Shown: positions 1 to 11,145 of the stretch, one piece after another
How positions within the stretch are numbered: the stretch's first letter is position 1
Layout of the letters: each line of letters begins with the position of its first letter
Source: Aureibacillus halotolerans
GTDB taxonomy: Bacteria; Bacillota; Bacilli; Bacillales; DSM-28697
NCBI RefSeq assembly: GCF_004363045.1
Contig: NZ_SNYJ01000011.1
Span: 62,001-126,000 of the forward strand
DNA length: 64,000 nt
Reading direction: 5' to 3'
Position numbers and translations under genes: made by a program
Notes under the pieces: generated by a model
What the model was told of the DNA's origin: nothing
Databases searched by the model: none
What the model saw: the letters and a program-made list of their open reading frames with translations, nothing else

Positions 1-831
1 AATCAGGCGGCGGCAAGAAGACAATGGCATCTTGCTAAAGCCTTAAAAAGTGAGGGGTTTCATCGCGGCCTTGAGTACAGACGCTTCCCTTCTGGATCCT
101 ATGTTGTAAAAACAGAGGGCATGTATTGGCTAAGCATGAAACGACTTCCACAAAAACGTCCGGTTCACTTCCAAAATGGAAAAGACCGTGAAAAAGCGGG
201 CGATTTGCTTCATGCGTTTCACGGCGTTATTCAGACGCAAAACAACGTTCAACTTCCTGATTACTCATTATTAAAGCATTGGGAGAAGCGGTTTGATCAA
301 TTTTGTAAAGAAGACAGTCTCTATACATTGGCTGAGGTCATCGGAAAAAAACGTGCTAAAGAGGCTTTAAGATGGGGAGATATTGCGCTTTCGAAGCTGC
401 GAAGATATCGACTTTACGAGCTAGAGGAAAAAGCAAAAAGCAGAGGGCAGGCCATCCATAGGGATACGGCCGCGCATAACTTTATACTTACACCGGACGA
501 TTCCTTGCATATGATTGATTTTGACCTAGCTGCATCTGCTCCTGAAGCGTACGATTGGTTGCAGCTGTCGTTACGTTATATGCCATGGATGCAATGGTCC
601 CTAAATGCTCTTGGAAAAGAACGCTACATTCGTTCTTTCCTACAAAAAAAATGGTTCTTAACAGGGCTGCTCTATCCAGCGGATTTATATCGAGACTGGA
701 ATGCTGCAATGAAAGAAAATAATTCTCGTTCGTTTGATTGGTTTGCTTCAATCCATTCGATTGAGCACAGGGTATCTTATTTTGATGAAATAAGCAGGCA
801 GCTTGAATCCCCTTCATTAAAGTCAACGTAA
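1..831 (+). CDS. CotS-like spore coat-associated kinase (5' truncated)
   Basis: The frame is open from base 1, so the true start lies left of the window; 276 residues are visible. The C-terminal half carries an aminoglycoside-phosphotransferase/CotS-type catalytic loop, IHRDTAAHNFI (HxDxxxxN pattern), followed about 20 residues later by MIDFD, the Mg-binding aspartate segment. Such kinase-like proteins (CotS, CotI, YsxE, YutH) occur on spore coats of Bacillus. The second half is rich in Trp and Tyr, as usual for these proteins. Assignment to a particular paralogue is not possible from the fragment; a general APH-fold kinase is the alternative. It ends before a terminator and is therefore the last gene of its unit. 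Confidence 0.7.
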   Translation, partial: NQAAARRQWHLAKALKSEGFHRGLEYRRFPSGSYVVKTEGMYWLSMKRLPQKRPVHFQNGKDREKAGDLLHAFHGVIQTQNNVQLPDYSLLKHWEKRFDQFCKEDSLYTLAEVIGKKRAKEALRWGDIALSKLRRYRLYELEEKAKSRGQAIHRDTAAHNFILTPDDSLHMIDFDLAASAPEAYDWLQLSLRYMPWMQWSLNALGKERYIRSFLQKKWFLTGLLYPADLYRDWNAAMKENNSRSFDWFASIHSIEHRVSYFDEISRQLESPSLKST

Positions 832-887
832 TGGTTACTGCCACATGCTATGGTATACTAATTACTATAATGCATTGTAAAAGGACT

Positions 888-919
888 CTCCTTTTTGCAT
901 AACGGAAAGGGGTTTTTTT
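888..919 (+). terminator. Rho-independent terminator after the CotS-like gene
   Basis: CTCCTTT pairs with AAAGGGG (two G-U allowed) around a 10-nt loop and is followed by seven T. It separates the CotS-like gene from ruvA. Confidence 0.6.
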
Positions 920-1006
920 CATGTCTACCTTTTTTAAAACAAGTGAGTTTTTAGCGATCGTTTGATATCATAGAAATATATGTTCGGTTAAAAAGGGGTT
1001 GGGTTT

Positions 1007-1621
1007 ATGTATGATTTTATAAAAGGCACTGTTGCTTACGTTTGTCCTCAGTATATTACACTTGATGTGAACGGTGTTGGGTACCAGCTGCTTCTGCCTC
1101 ATCCCTTGCAGTATGAAGCAAAAAAGGGAGAGGTTTTGCAGCTGTTTACTCATTTTTATGTTAGAGAAGATGCGCAACATCTATATGGGTTCCCAACGCG
1201 AGAGGATCGTATATTGTTTCAATTGCTTTTAAGTGTGACAGGTATTGGTCCTAAAGGTGGGTTAGCGATCTTAGCAGCAGGTCGACTTGAGGATATTGTA
1301 AAGGCGATTGATTCAGAGGATGAGACCTTTTTAATGAAGTTCCCAGGGATCGGTAAAAAAACAGCAAGGCAAATGATTTTGGATTTAAAAGGGAAGGTGT
1401 CCGAATTTTTGCCTTCGCATCAGATGAACCTCGTTGCAGCGACAGAAGAAGCAACAATGAATACAGAGCTTGAGGAAGCAGCTGAGGCGCTGCTTGCACT
1501 TGGCTATAGCCAACGTGAGGTTGATAAAATTCGTCCATTGTTAGAACACGAAGACCTTACAGCTGAAGCCTATGTCAAAAAAGCGTTGCAAATGATGCTA
1601 GAAGGAAAACGGAGGCGATAA
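1007..1621 (+). CDS. ruvA: Holliday junction branch migration protein RuvA
   Basis: 204 aa, the usual RuvA length. RuvA tetramers bind four-way DNA junctions and load the RuvB motor. The sequence begins [12 protein letters not shown], has the N-terminal OB-fold domain, two helix-hairpin-helix motifs ([16 protein letters not shown] near residue 75 and [15 protein letters not shown] near 110), an acidic linker, and a C-terminal UBA-like domain III ([13 protein letters not shown]) that contacts RuvB. The ATG is preceded by AAAAGGGG. ruvB follows after 2 nt, so both are cotranscribed. A degenerate LexA-like site lies about 20-35 nt upstream of the start. Confidence 0.96.
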   Translation: MYDFIKGTVAYVCPQYITLDVNGVGYQLLLPHPLQYEAKKGEVLQLFTHFYVREDAQHLYGFPTREDRILFQLLLSVTGIGPKGGLAILAAGRLEDIVKAIDSEDETFLMKFPGIGKKTARQMILDLKGKVSEFLPSHQMNLVAATEEATMNTELEEAAEALLALGYSQREVDKIRPLLEHEDLTAEAYVKKALQMMLEGKRRR

Positions 1622-1623
1622 CG

Positions 1624-2640
1624 ATGCCTGAGGAGGAACGATTTGTCCAGCAAGCGCCTTTAGTAGGGGAGCATGAAGAGCCGTCTTTACGACCACAGCT
1701 GCTTTCCCAATACATAGGGCAGGAAGGCATTAAGCAAAATTTATCGATTTTTATTAATGCGGCTAAACTCAGAGAAGAACCATTGGATCATGTGCTCTTG
1801 TATGGACCACCTGGCCTTGGAAAAACAACATTAGCGAGTATCATTGCCAATGAAATGGGTGTGCAGCTTCGGACAACCTCAGGCCCGGCACTTGAGAAGT
1901 CAGGTGACTTGGCAGCGGTCTTGACTTCTTTGCAGCCTGGAGACGTATTGTTTATTGATGAAATCCACCGTTTGCCTCGTGCGATTGAAGAAGTGTTGTA
2001 CCCTGCGATGGAGGATTTTTGTCTTGATATCATTATTGGCAAGGATGAGACAGCACGATCCATCCGCCTAGACCTGCCGCCCTTCACGCTCGTTGGGGCA
2101 ACGACGAGGGCTGGGAGCTTATCCGCGCCACTTAGGGATCGTTTTGGCGTCACTGAGCGCTTGGATTACTACACTTTTGCAGAGCTTGCCTATATTGCGA
2201 AACGAACAGCTGAACTCTTTGACATTGAGATGGAGGAGGCAGCTGCTGAGCAAATTGCAAGAAGGTCTCGTGGCACACCGCGCATTACCAACCGATTAGT
2301 AAAACGTGTCCGTGATTTTGCACAGGTGATCGGGAATGGGCATATTGATGCTGCCATTGCGAATCAAGCATTAGATGCACTCAATGTAGATGAGCTTGGC
2401 TTAGATGCCATTGATCGTCGACTTCTCCTCGGCATGATTGAAAAGTTTCGTGGAGGTCCGGTTGGTCTGGATACGATAGCGGCGGCCATTGGGGAGGAAT
2501 CTCCGACCATTGAAGAAATGTACGAGCCTTACTTGATGCAGATCGGTTTTTTACAGCGGACACCTCGTGGACGGATGGTCACGCCTGCCGTGTATTCGTA
2601 TTTTAAAATGGAGGTACCACAGCATGACCGACATGTCTAA
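1624..2640 (+). CDS. ruvB: Holliday junction helicase motor RuvB
   Basis: 338 aa AAA+ ATPase driving branch migration with RuvA. Visible motifs are Walker [10 protein letters not shown] (about residue 61), Walker B FIDEIHRL, sensor 1 GATTRAG, the arginine finger region LRDRFG, and a C-terminal winged-helix domain with the family motif [10 protein letters not shown] and FLQRTPRGR near the end. Its start lies 2 nt after the ruvA stop, and its last codons overlap the next small gene by 17 nt. Length and motifs are complete. Confidence 0.97.
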   Translation: MPEEERFVQQAPLVGEHEEPSLRPQLLSQYIGQEGIKQNLSIFINAAKLREEPLDHVLLYGPPGLGKTTLASIIANEMGVQLRTTSGPALEKSGDLAAVLTSLQPGDVLFIDEIHRLPRAIEEVLYPAMEDFCLDIIIGKDETARSIRLDLPPFTLVGATTRAGSLSAPLRDRFGVTERLDYYTFAELAYIAKRTAELFDIEMEEAAAEQIARRSRGTPRITNRLVKRVRDFAQVIGNGHIDAAIANQALDALNVDELGLDAIDRRLLLGMIEKFRGGPVGLDTIAAAIGEESPTIEEMYEPYLMQIGFLQRTPRGRMVTPAVYSYFKMEVPQHDRHV

Positions 2641-2824
2641 GCTGTTCATTGGAGGAGGCATTTTGCTGATTTTGATTGGGCTTGCCTGGCCTCTCATTGG
2701 AAAGCTTCCTGGTGATCTAATGTTCAAAAAAGGGAACACGACAGTTTTTTTTCCGATCGTAACCTGTATCATCATTAGCATCGTGCTGTCGCTCGTGTTA
2801 TCATTGTTCGGGAAGTTTAAATAG
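2624..2824 (+). CDS. DUF2905 small membrane protein
   Basis: 66 aa with two predicted transmembrane segments: one at residues 5-22 and one from about 37 to 60 ([20 protein letters not shown]). The segment [21 protein letters not shown] between them is characteristic of the DUF2905 family, often found after ruvB in Bacillaceae. I placed the start at the ATG 8 nt after GGAGGT, inside the end of ruvB, rather than at the longer open frame upstream. Function unknown; the overlap suggests translational coupling with ruvB. Confidence 0.82.
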   Translation: MTDMSKLFIGGGILLILIGLAWPLIGKLPGDLMFKKGNTTVFFPIVTCIIISIVLSLVLSLFGKFK

Positions 2825-2866
2825 GAGAAAGGGGTCCAGTGGAACGAATGCCGTTCTGCGCCAACT

Positions 2867-5046
<2,180 letters not shown>

Positions 5047-5111
5047 TAGATGATGCAGGATGAAGTCCTAAAGTGAATAATCCTTGCTTCTGTAGGAAAG
5101 GAGTGAAAGTG

Positions 5112-5378
5112 ATGCCACAATCATTATTGTCGATTGGTATGTTGGTTTTGATGTTTGTTGTGTTTTATTTTATCTTAATTCGTCCACAGCAAAAGCGTCA
5201 GAAGAAATTGGACGAAATGCGTTCGCAAATTCAGAAAAACGACCGCGTGGTTACCATTGGTGGTATGCATGGAATAGTTGATGCTGTTGATGAGGAAAAA
5301 GTAGTCATCAAAGCTGGTGACGGCTCGCGACTAACGTTTGACCGTAGTTCAGTTCGTGAAGTGCTGAATAAAGACTAA
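5112..5378 (+). CDS. yajC: Sec translocon accessory protein YajC
   Basis: 88 aa with one N-terminal transmembrane segment (residues 5-22), then FILIRPQQKRQKK, the hallmark of YajC, and a small cytosolic domain. YajC associates with SecDF-YidC at the membrane. I chose the ATG 10 nt after GGAAAGGAGTG rather than the upstream frame that would add 13 residues. A bidirectional terminator follows directly. Confidence 0.92.
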   Translation: MPQSLLSIGMLVLMFVVFYFILIRPQQKRQKKLDEMRSQIQKNDRVVTIGGMHGIVDAVDEEKVVIKAGDGSRLTFDRSSVREVLNKD

Positions 5379-5386
5379 AAATGCAA

Positions 5387-5418
5387 AAAGCAATCCCATT
5401 CCCGGGGTTGCTTTTTTT
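5387..5418. terminator. Bidirectional terminator between yajC and the convergent yrzE-like gene
   Basis: AAAGCAATCCC pairs with GGGGTTGCTTT and has T7 on the plus side and T5 on the minus side, so it can end both yajC and the convergent membrane gene. Confidence 0.8.
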
Positions 5419-5432
5419 CGGCTATTAAAAGA

Positions 5433-5807
5433 TTATTGATGTCTTGCCCCGAGATTGACCCCAACAATCCCGCCAACAAGCGCCATGCCGATATAGAGCA
5501 GGTGAAAGAGCGCCTTTATTGTGTCCATTGATTGGTTATATCCGGTCCACTGAATGATAAAAATCAAAAGGCTCACAGCAATTCCAGTAGCAAGTCCAAT
5601 AAAAAGACCACGTTCCTTCTTCATTTTCCCCGCTTTCATACCGCCAAACAGAAAAGCCAAACAGCCTACGGTTGTGAATACCCATGTGAGTGATGCCTCT
5701 GACATGGATGTAAACCGTAAAATTGTTGCGAGGAGTAGGCTCGCACCTAAAATCCACGCCCCAATCACGAGTCCTCCCGAACCAACGGCCTTCAAAGATG
5801 ATTGCAT
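5433..5807 (-). CDS. yrzE: TIGR04086-family membrane protein (YrzE-like)
   Basis: 124 aa with four predicted transmembrane helices, alternating small residues, and the GGMKAGKMKKERG loop between helices 2 and 3 that typifies this family. B. subtilis yrzE occupies the same place after tgt-yajC. Function unknown. A GGAGGGAG site lies about 12 nt before the ATG. The gene is convergent to yajC and divergent from the following permease. Confidence 0.78.
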   Translation of the reverse strand: MQSSLKAVGSGGLVIGAWILGASLLLATILRFTSMSEASLTWVFTTVGCLAFLFGGMKAGKMKKERGLFIGLATGIAVSLLIFIIQWTGYNQSMDTIKALFHLLYIGMALVGGIVGVNLGARHQ

Positions 5808-5929
5808 ACGTTGATCTCTCTCCCTCCACTTGTCCTAACACAAACATATGCAAAAGAATATGGAATAGAATCTAATAATCCTTGTCCATATTTGCATATA
5901 GTGATAAAAAACCATAAGGGAGTGTTGGC

Positions 5930-7213
5930 GTGAGTGTGGCGTTTGCCATCTTTTTATTTTGTTATTTGCTAATGTTAACAGATCGTGTGAATCGGTCCGT
6001 CATCATGCTCGCAGGAGGGGCAGCGATGGTATGGGTTGGCTTAATCGATTGGCCTCACGTCTTTACCTCATATATTGATTGGCCAACCCTTACCTTACTG
6101 TTCAGCATGTTCATCGTGCTTAAAATAGTGGAACGAACAGGTGTATTTCAATATGTTGCTATCAAGCTAATACAATCGACGAAAGGACATCCAGGACGAT
6201 TGTATGCTGTGATGGCAACGATTGTTGCTGGTGGGTCGGCGCTACTTGATAACGTCACCACGGTTATCGTCTTTGTCCCTGTTTTGCTGTCCGTAACGAG
6301 GCATCTTAAAGTACCTGCAACCCCTTATTTAATTAGTACAATGATATCTGCCAATATTGGCGGCATGGCGACATTGATTGGGAGCCCGCCAAATGTGATG
6401 ATCGGGCAGGAGGTAGAGGCGATTACGTTTAATGACTTCTTGTTTCATCTTGCGCCACTTTCCATCCTTTTGCTGCTCATCATTCATCCATTACTGTATC
6501 TCATTTTTCGCAAGCGTCTTCAAGTTCCTGAAGAACGTAAGGTAGAACTGGTGCTACTTGATGCTCAATCCTATGTGTTAAAAACACCCGCGCTGACGCA
6601 GTCCTTAACCATCCTCATTTTAATCTTAACTGGGTTTGTGACACAGCCTTACCATGGGACAGACGTGACAAGCATTGCAGCAGCTGGTGCCTTACTAATG
6701 CTGCTGATCGTCGCCCGAGAACACGCACCTGATGACATTTTCCGTAGCATTGATTGGGGAACTCTGCTTTTTTTTATCGGTCTGTTTATGATGGTCGGAG
6801 GGTTAAATGCATCGGGATGGATCGACCAAATGGCCTCGCTGTTTTTTGATCTTGCAGACGGAGATAGTGCGGAAAGTGTCTTTTTGTTGTTGTTTATTTC
6901 CGGTGCCGTGGCAGGATTTGTTGACAATATTCCTTTTACAGCTGCCATGCTTCCAGTAGTGGAGGAGCTAGGATCAATGGGCGTTTCCAACGTGAAAACC
7001 CTCTGGTGGGCTTTAGCAATCGGATCATCTTTAGGAGCCAATGCAACATTAATCGGTTCCTCTGCAAACATGATTGTTACCGGGCTCGCTCTAAGACAAC
7101 ATGTACGGCTGTCCTTTTTGCAATTTGCCCTTGTTGGTATTCCCGTTGTCCTATTGACCTTGCTCATCGCTAGTTTGTACATGTATATCCGCTATATCGC
7201 CCCCCATTCTTAA
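5930..7213 (+). CDS. ArsB/NhaD-family (SLC13-like) ion permease
   Basis: 427 aa polytopic membrane protein with about 11-12 hydrophobic helices. GGSALLDNVTTVIVFVPV (about residue 103), SANIGGMATLIGSPPNVMIG (about 140) and their second-half counterparts GFVDNIPFTAAMLPV and SLGANATLIGSSANMIV are the paired re-entrant signatures of the ITG/ArsB/NhaD fold. Members export arsenite, exchange Na+/H+ or move anions; the substrate cannot be read from sequence, and no ars genes are adjacent. Start is GTG after AAGGGAG. It sits between yrzE and the DUF421 gene, where B. subtilis has no such gene. Confidence 0.85.
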   Translation: MSVAFAIFLFCYLLMLTDRVNRSVIMLAGGAAMVWVGLIDWPHVFTSYIDWPTLTLLFSMFIVLKIVERTGVFQYVAIKLIQSTKGHPGRLYAVMATIVAGGSALLDNVTTVIVFVPVLLSVTRHLKVPATPYLISTMISANIGGMATLIGSPPNVMIGQEVEAITFNDFLFHLAPLSILLLLIIHPLLYLIFRKRLQVPEERKVELVLLDAQSYVLKTPALTQSLTILILILTGFVTQPYHGTDVTSIAAAGALLMLLIVAREHAPDDIFRSIDWGTLLFFIGLFMMVGGLNASGWIDQMASLFFDLADGDSAESVFLLLFISGAVAGFVDNIPFTAAMLPVVEELGSMGVSNVKTLWWALAIGSSLGANATLIGSSANMIVTGLALRQHVRLSFLQFALVGIPVVLLTLLIASLYMYIRYIAPHS

Positions 7214-7240
7214 AGGGTGGCAGGGCAGATTTTAATATTG

Positions 7241-7304
7241 AAAAAATCCGAACGTCTTCGAAATTCCACTTAGAATTTCATAGGACAGTTCGGATTTTCT
7301 TTTC
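7241..7304 (+). terminator. Terminator after the ion permease
   Basis: AAAATCCGAAC pairs with GTTCGGATTTTC across a 40-nt loop which itself can pair (GAAATTC with GAATTTC); followed by TTCTTTT. Confidence 0.65.
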
Positions 7305-7505
7305 TGGAGGAATAATGAGATGAGTCAATTGAAAACAGGGAAGAATCCCAAAAGAGAGTCTGCACCACAGTAAAATACGTGCTGAGGATAAAGTAATTTT
7401 ATAAATGCATATATGTCCACTATATTCAGACGCATCGTCTTAGAATGGATATATGATGAGAAGGACACCATACAAAAGAATCTTTTGAAAAAGGGGTCTC
7501 AGTGT

Positions 7506-8153
7506 ATGGATATGGTCATCATTGTGTTGCGCACAGTGTTATTCTATGGAATCATTCTGCTTATTTTCAGGCTAATGGGCAAACGGGAAATTGGGGAACT
7601 TTCGATTCTTGACTTGGTCGTCTTTATTATGATTGCCGAAATGGCTGTTTCAGCAATTGAAGAACCAAAGGATCCCATTTTTGATACGATCGTCCCAATG
7701 GCCGTTCTCCTTCTAATTCAACTGGGGTTGGCTTACTTCCAACTGAAAAATCAGAAGCTACGAGAAGTGATTGATGGCAAACCTTCGTTTATCATTCGGA
7801 ACGGGGAAATAAATGAAAAAGAAATGAAGAAACAACGCTATAATTTCACTGATTTGCTCATCCAGCTTCGTGAAGAAAAAATTCATGATGTCCGGGATGT
7901 GGATGTCGCCATCCTTGAGCCATCAGGAAAACTGTCGGTGTTTGAAAAAAATCCAGCTTCCTCGCAACGTCCTTTCTATTCGCTTCCGTTTATTCTTGAT
8001 GGTCAAATTCAATCTCGGCATTTACATGAAAACGGAAAGGACGAGGAGTGGCTAAAAGATGTGTTGAAGCAACATGATATCGTTGACTACACAAGCCTAC
8101 TGTATTTGTCTGTTGCGGCAGATGGAACGTTATTTATGCAGAAAAAAAACTAG
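7506..8153 (+). CDS. DUF421 membrane protein (YrbG/YetF type)
   Basis: 215 aa. Three N-terminal transmembrane helices with the family motif RLMGKREIGELSILDLVVFIMIAEMA, then a soluble domain (VIDGKPSFIIRNGEINEKEMKKQRYNFTDLL region) typical of DUF421/YcaP. It occupies the position of yrbG before spoVB in B. subtilis. I chose the ATG 8 nt after AAGGGG; the longer upstream frame adds 31 polar residues without a ribosome site. Biochemical role unknown; some relatives are sporulation-linked membrane proteins. Confidence 0.84.
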   Translation: MDMVIIVLRTVLFYGIILLIFRLMGKREIGELSILDLVVFIMIAEMAVSAIEEPKDPIFDTIVPMAVLLLIQLGLAYFQLKNQKLREVIDGKPSFIIRNGEINEKEMKKQRYNFTDLLIQLREEKIHDVRDVDVAILEPSGKLSVFEKNPASSQRPFYSLPFILDGQIQSRHLHENGKDEEWLKDVLKQHDIVDYTSLLYLSVAADGTLFMQKKN

Positions 8154-8192
8154 ACGGTTGAGAAACGCCTGCTTTAATTAGCTATGTTACCG

Positions 8193-8860
8193 CATGAGAG
8201 GGGCTGGGGGAAAAAACACGATGAGGTCTTCTCAAGTCGATGATGCCCTTGTGCCCTCTAGGGTGCAAAGGAAACACGGCCGCTACGTCAAAATACTTCG
8301 CTTTCACCCTAAAGGGTATAAGGTCAACATCGATTCGCGAGTACCTCATCGTGTTTACTTTACCGCCTGGCACGGCTTCAGCTTCCTCGGAATCTTGCTT
8401 TCCTGCGGGATCTTCAGCTCGCGCTGTTCCACCCTAAAGGGTACAAGTGCAACATCGACTCAAAAAGACTTCGTCGTGTTTTCTTTGCCGCAGGAGTCTG
8501 CGTAATTTGACTACGCTGATGTATGTTTCTGCGTAAAATTTTTTATTTTGTCCCGGTCTCATACAACGAAGAAAATGAAAAGTGAGTTGACCTGCTTTGC
8601 TTCGGCCAAAAAGACAAGTAAGCGTCTCATGCAAAGTTACATCACCTAATTCTGTGATTTCTAAAAGATTGTCTTTCAGTAATGAAGCTGACTTCAACCC
8701 CGCTGAATCACTAAATGATTCTTTTTTATTCTGATTAAATTATAAAAGCGGATCATTAAAAGCGGTCACTAGCGAGACTCCTGCGGCAAAGAAAACACGA
8801 TGAGGTATCTCCGAATCGATGTTGCACTTGTACCCGTAGGGGTGGATAGCGAGCTAAGTG
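8193..8860. repeat. Dispersed intergenic repeat, composite copy A
   Basis: Non-coding block between convergent genes. In order: one plus-oriented hairpin module (about 8213-8275, with 4-bp stem GCCC/GGGT around a short loop); an inverted core 8281-8521 bounded by GTCAAAATAC-type motifs, containing two minus-oriented hairpin modules (about 8305-8355 and 8430-8481) around the segment GGCACGGCTTCAGCTTCCTC; a linker with AAAGTTACATCACCTA (8633-8648); and a second plus-oriented module (about 8766-8855). Open frames through it read in several frames on both strands and are not conserved between copies, so I do not call proteins. Same family as the repeats at 16829, 25849, 42930, 54673 and 60713. 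Confidence 0.85.
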
Positions 8861-9054
8861 AGACCCCGCAGTGCACGAAGTGCCGAGGAGGCTCGCAGTT
8901 CGCCCGCGGAAAGCGAGCGTATGACCGCTTGCCTATCACAAGGGCATCATCGACTCAAAAGTGCCTTTCGTCGTGATTTCATTGCAGTTGGCTTCTGCTG
9001 AGCTCTCCTCGAGCGTGTTTTTAAAAATGAAGTTTTTCCCGAAGCAATCGGTGG
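8851..9054. repeat. GC-rich segment inserted in the end of repeat copy A
   Basis: After the last hairpin module the usual GAAAGCGAGCG tail is interrupted by about 70 bp of GC-rich sequence (GAGACCCCGCAGTGC ... GCTCGCAGTTCGCCC) before GGAAAGCGAGCGTAT resumes near 8910. The remainder down to spoVB has a degenerate module (ATCATCGACTCAAAAGTGC) but no gene, and I see no clear terminator for spoVB. Confidence 0.5.
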
Positions 9055-10620
9055 TTACCCTTTAGGCATAAATGTAAAAAGCCACTTGCCGACAAAGGGG
9101 ATGCGATTGACGTCGGAGCGTTTAATGAGCTTGAAGGCAACCATTAGAATTACATACAACAGACTCGTCCAGACAATTGACAGTAGGGTTGAAGAGAGCA
9201 ATTGCTCGTGCTGAACGACAAACCAGACAGAACCAGCGGCCACGGCTGCTCCCATGGCAATGATTGTCTTTATGAAGTCTCTAAAATAAAAGACAAAGCC
9301 GATCGTTTTTGCGACTGTAAAAAAATGCAAGAGCGTGACAAGGATCGTGCTTGCCATAATTGCCATTGCAACACCCATAATGCCGATGCTTGCTTGCGTA
9401 GCAAGGGCAAAGATGGCAACAATTTTTAACACTGTTCCGATGATGGAATTAATCATTGCTGCTTTTGCCATGTCGAGTGCTTGTAGCGTTGATTGTAACG
9501 GGCCTTGAAAATAATAGAGCAAAAATAGCGGTGCCATTAATTCAATAAACCTGGCCCCACTCGAAGAGCCGTACATTAGCTCCATTAGCGGCTCAGCGTA
9601 TAAAAACAGAACGACTACTGACAACCCGCCTGTCACCATACAAAGCCGCAGAGCTTGCTGCAAACGATAATGAATGAGTCGTGTTTGTTTTTTAGCAGCG
9701 GCTTCGCTAATCGCTGGCACAAGCGAAATGGAAAGGGCATGTGTAATGAAACTTGGGAGAAAAAGGAGCGGCATGGCGAAACCTGTAAGCTCGCCATATT
9801 GTTGTGTTGCTACGACCGTCGCCACCCCAGCAATGGCTAAGCTTTGGGCCACAACGATCGGCTCGAAAAAGTAAGACACACTGCCTACAAGGCGGCTTCC
9901 AGTCGTCGGGAGAGCAATACTCATCAAGTCATAGAGTGTTGATTTGCCGCGAGAAAGGGATTGCATAAAGCCTTTTCGAATAGCGACCGTTTTTTGTTTT
10001 TTAAATAGGATGATCATATAAACGAGTGAGGCAAGTTCTCCGAGGACAACAGAGATCATGGCGCCAGCTGCAGCAAATTCTACGCCATAAGGCAAAAACA
10101 GGCTCGTGAGCACAGCGACAAGTGAAATACGAACAACCTGCTCGATTAACTGTGAAATCGCCGAAGGTCGCATGTTTTGTTTGCCTTGAAAATACCCGCG
10201 AATGACAGAGGAGATCGCCACGATAGGGACAATTGGAGCGATCGCCATGAGTGGGTACATCGTACGCTCGTCGGTTAGCAGTGTCGAAGCAACCCAATGA
10301 GACAAGGCCATCATGCCTGCTGTGAACACAAGGCTGAGCACCCCTGTGACAGCGAGTGAGACGACTAGAATTTGTTTGACCCTGCTCTGTTCGTTCCGAG
10401 CTTCTGCTTCAGCAACACGCTTAGAAATGGCAACGGGGAGTCCTAGCTGTGTCATTGTGATGGTGAGTGCTAAGGTTGGGACAGCCATCATGTACAACCC
10501 GACGCCTTCCTCACCCATGAGCCTTGCCACGACAATTCTGTTGACAAATCCAAGCAGTCGAATGACAAGCCCGGCAAGCACGAGGGTTATCGTCCCTTTC
10601 AAAAAGGTTTGTTTGGTCAT
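9055..10620 (-). CDS. spoVB: Stage V sporulation protein B / MOP-superfamily lipid flippase
   Basis: 521 aa, about 14 transmembrane helices, Polysacc_synt/MATE-like (MOP) fold. Starts MTKQTFLKGTITLVLAGLV and contains RIVVARLMGEEGVGLYMMAVP, RGYFQGKQNMRPSAISQ and DLMSIALPTTGSRL, all typical of SpoVB. The family moves lipid-linked peptidoglycan precursors for spore cortex synthesis. Neighbours (DUF421 and comN-secDF) match the B. subtilis order. An AGGGAAGG site precedes the ATG. Another MOP flippase is the only realistic alternative. Confidence 0.9.
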   Translation of the reverse strand: MTKQTFLKGTITLVLAGLVIRLLGFVNRIVVARLMGEEGVGLYMMAVPTLALTITMTQLGLPVAISKRVAEAEARNEQSRVKQILVVSLAVTGVLSLVFTAGMMALSHWVASTLLTDERTMYPLMAIAPIVPIVAISSVIRGYFQGKQNMRPSAISQLIEQVVRISLVAVLTSLFLPYGVEFAAAGAMISVVLGELASLVYMIILFKKQKTVAIRKGFMQSLSRGKSTLYDLMSIALPTTGSRLVGSVSYFFEPIVVAQSLAIAGVATVVATQQYGELTGFAMPLLFLPSFITHALSISLVPAISEAAAKKQTRLIHYRLQQALRLCMVTGGLSVVVLFLYAEPLMELMYGSSSGARFIELMAPLFLLYYFQGPLQSTLQALDMAKAAMINSIIGTVLKIVAIFALATQASIGIMGVAMAIMASTILVTLLHFFTVAKTIGFVFYFRDFIKTIIAMGAAVAAGSVWFVVQHEQLLSSTLLSIVWTSLLYVILMVAFKLIKRSDVNRIPFVGKWLFTFMPKG

Positions 10621-10685
10621 TGCCTTCCCTGCTTTCTTATGAAAAATATAGACATCTATTTCAATTATCTATATGCTATTAGGAG

Positions 10686-10711
10686 GACGAGTCATGACTG
10701 CTCGTCTTTTT
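10686..10711 (+). terminator. Orphan terminator-like hairpin between spoVB and comN
   Basis: GACGAG pairs with CTCGTC around a 9-nt loop, followed by T5 on the plus strand. No plus-strand gene ends here, since spoVB runs the other way; it would stop transcription antisense to spoVB or mark the end of a short RNA. Confidence 0.5.
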
Positions 10712-10821
10712 ATCCTTTCCACAGATTCCTACAAGTGGAAATGGGCACGCATGTGCAACAAATACGATACGTGTTTATAAATCGATATGATGACAATCCT
10801 GTATAGAGAGGAGGGAATCTG

Positions 10822-11094
10822 ATGACCGCTCATCCTTATGAAAGGTGGCATTCGACGCTTTATCCTTTTTTAGTGAGCAAAATGGAAGAGCTTCAATTGC
10901 TCGGCTACCCTGAGGCAACGACTGCTGAAGTGTGGTCCTACTTACTACATAAGAAATGGAAGAAGCCAAAAGAAGATGTATTTCTGCACCAGCTCGTTCA
11001 AGATGTAATGTCAGTGTCCGTATCGGGCTATATGACCTTTTTGACAGTGGAAGCCTATAAAGCACCCGCATTTGATTTAAAAGGACTTACATAA
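10822..11094 (+). CDS. comN: ComN-type post-transcriptional regulator
   Basis: 90 aa, matching the post_transc_reg family (B. subtilis ComN/YrzD): HPYERWHSTLYPFLVSKMEEL, then YPEATTAEVWSYLLHKKWKK and LHQLVQDVMSVSVSGYMTFL. In B. subtilis ComN affects comE transcript accumulation post-transcriptionally; that link is family knowledge, not visible here. The ATG is preceded by GAGAGGAGGG. Next gene secDF begins 51 nt downstream on the same strand, as in B. subtilis. Confidence 0.85.
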   Translation: MTAHPYERWHSTLYPFLVSKMEELQLLGYPEATTAEVWSYLLHKKWKKPKEDVFLHQLVQDVMSVSVSGYMTFLTVEAYKAPAFDLKGLT

Positions 11095-11145
11095 ACCGGC
11101 TTGTAGAAATGAGTCGTTGTTTGCATAACAAGGAGGAACATCTAG

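Noticed and set aside
8194-8505. Open frame of about 103 codons in the repeat region
   Set aside because: It runs through the inverted repeat modules; the same modules are open in other frames and strands in other copies, and there is no ribosome site. Treated as non-coding repeat. The same applies to frames at 25849-26148, 60668-60910 and 61273-61482.
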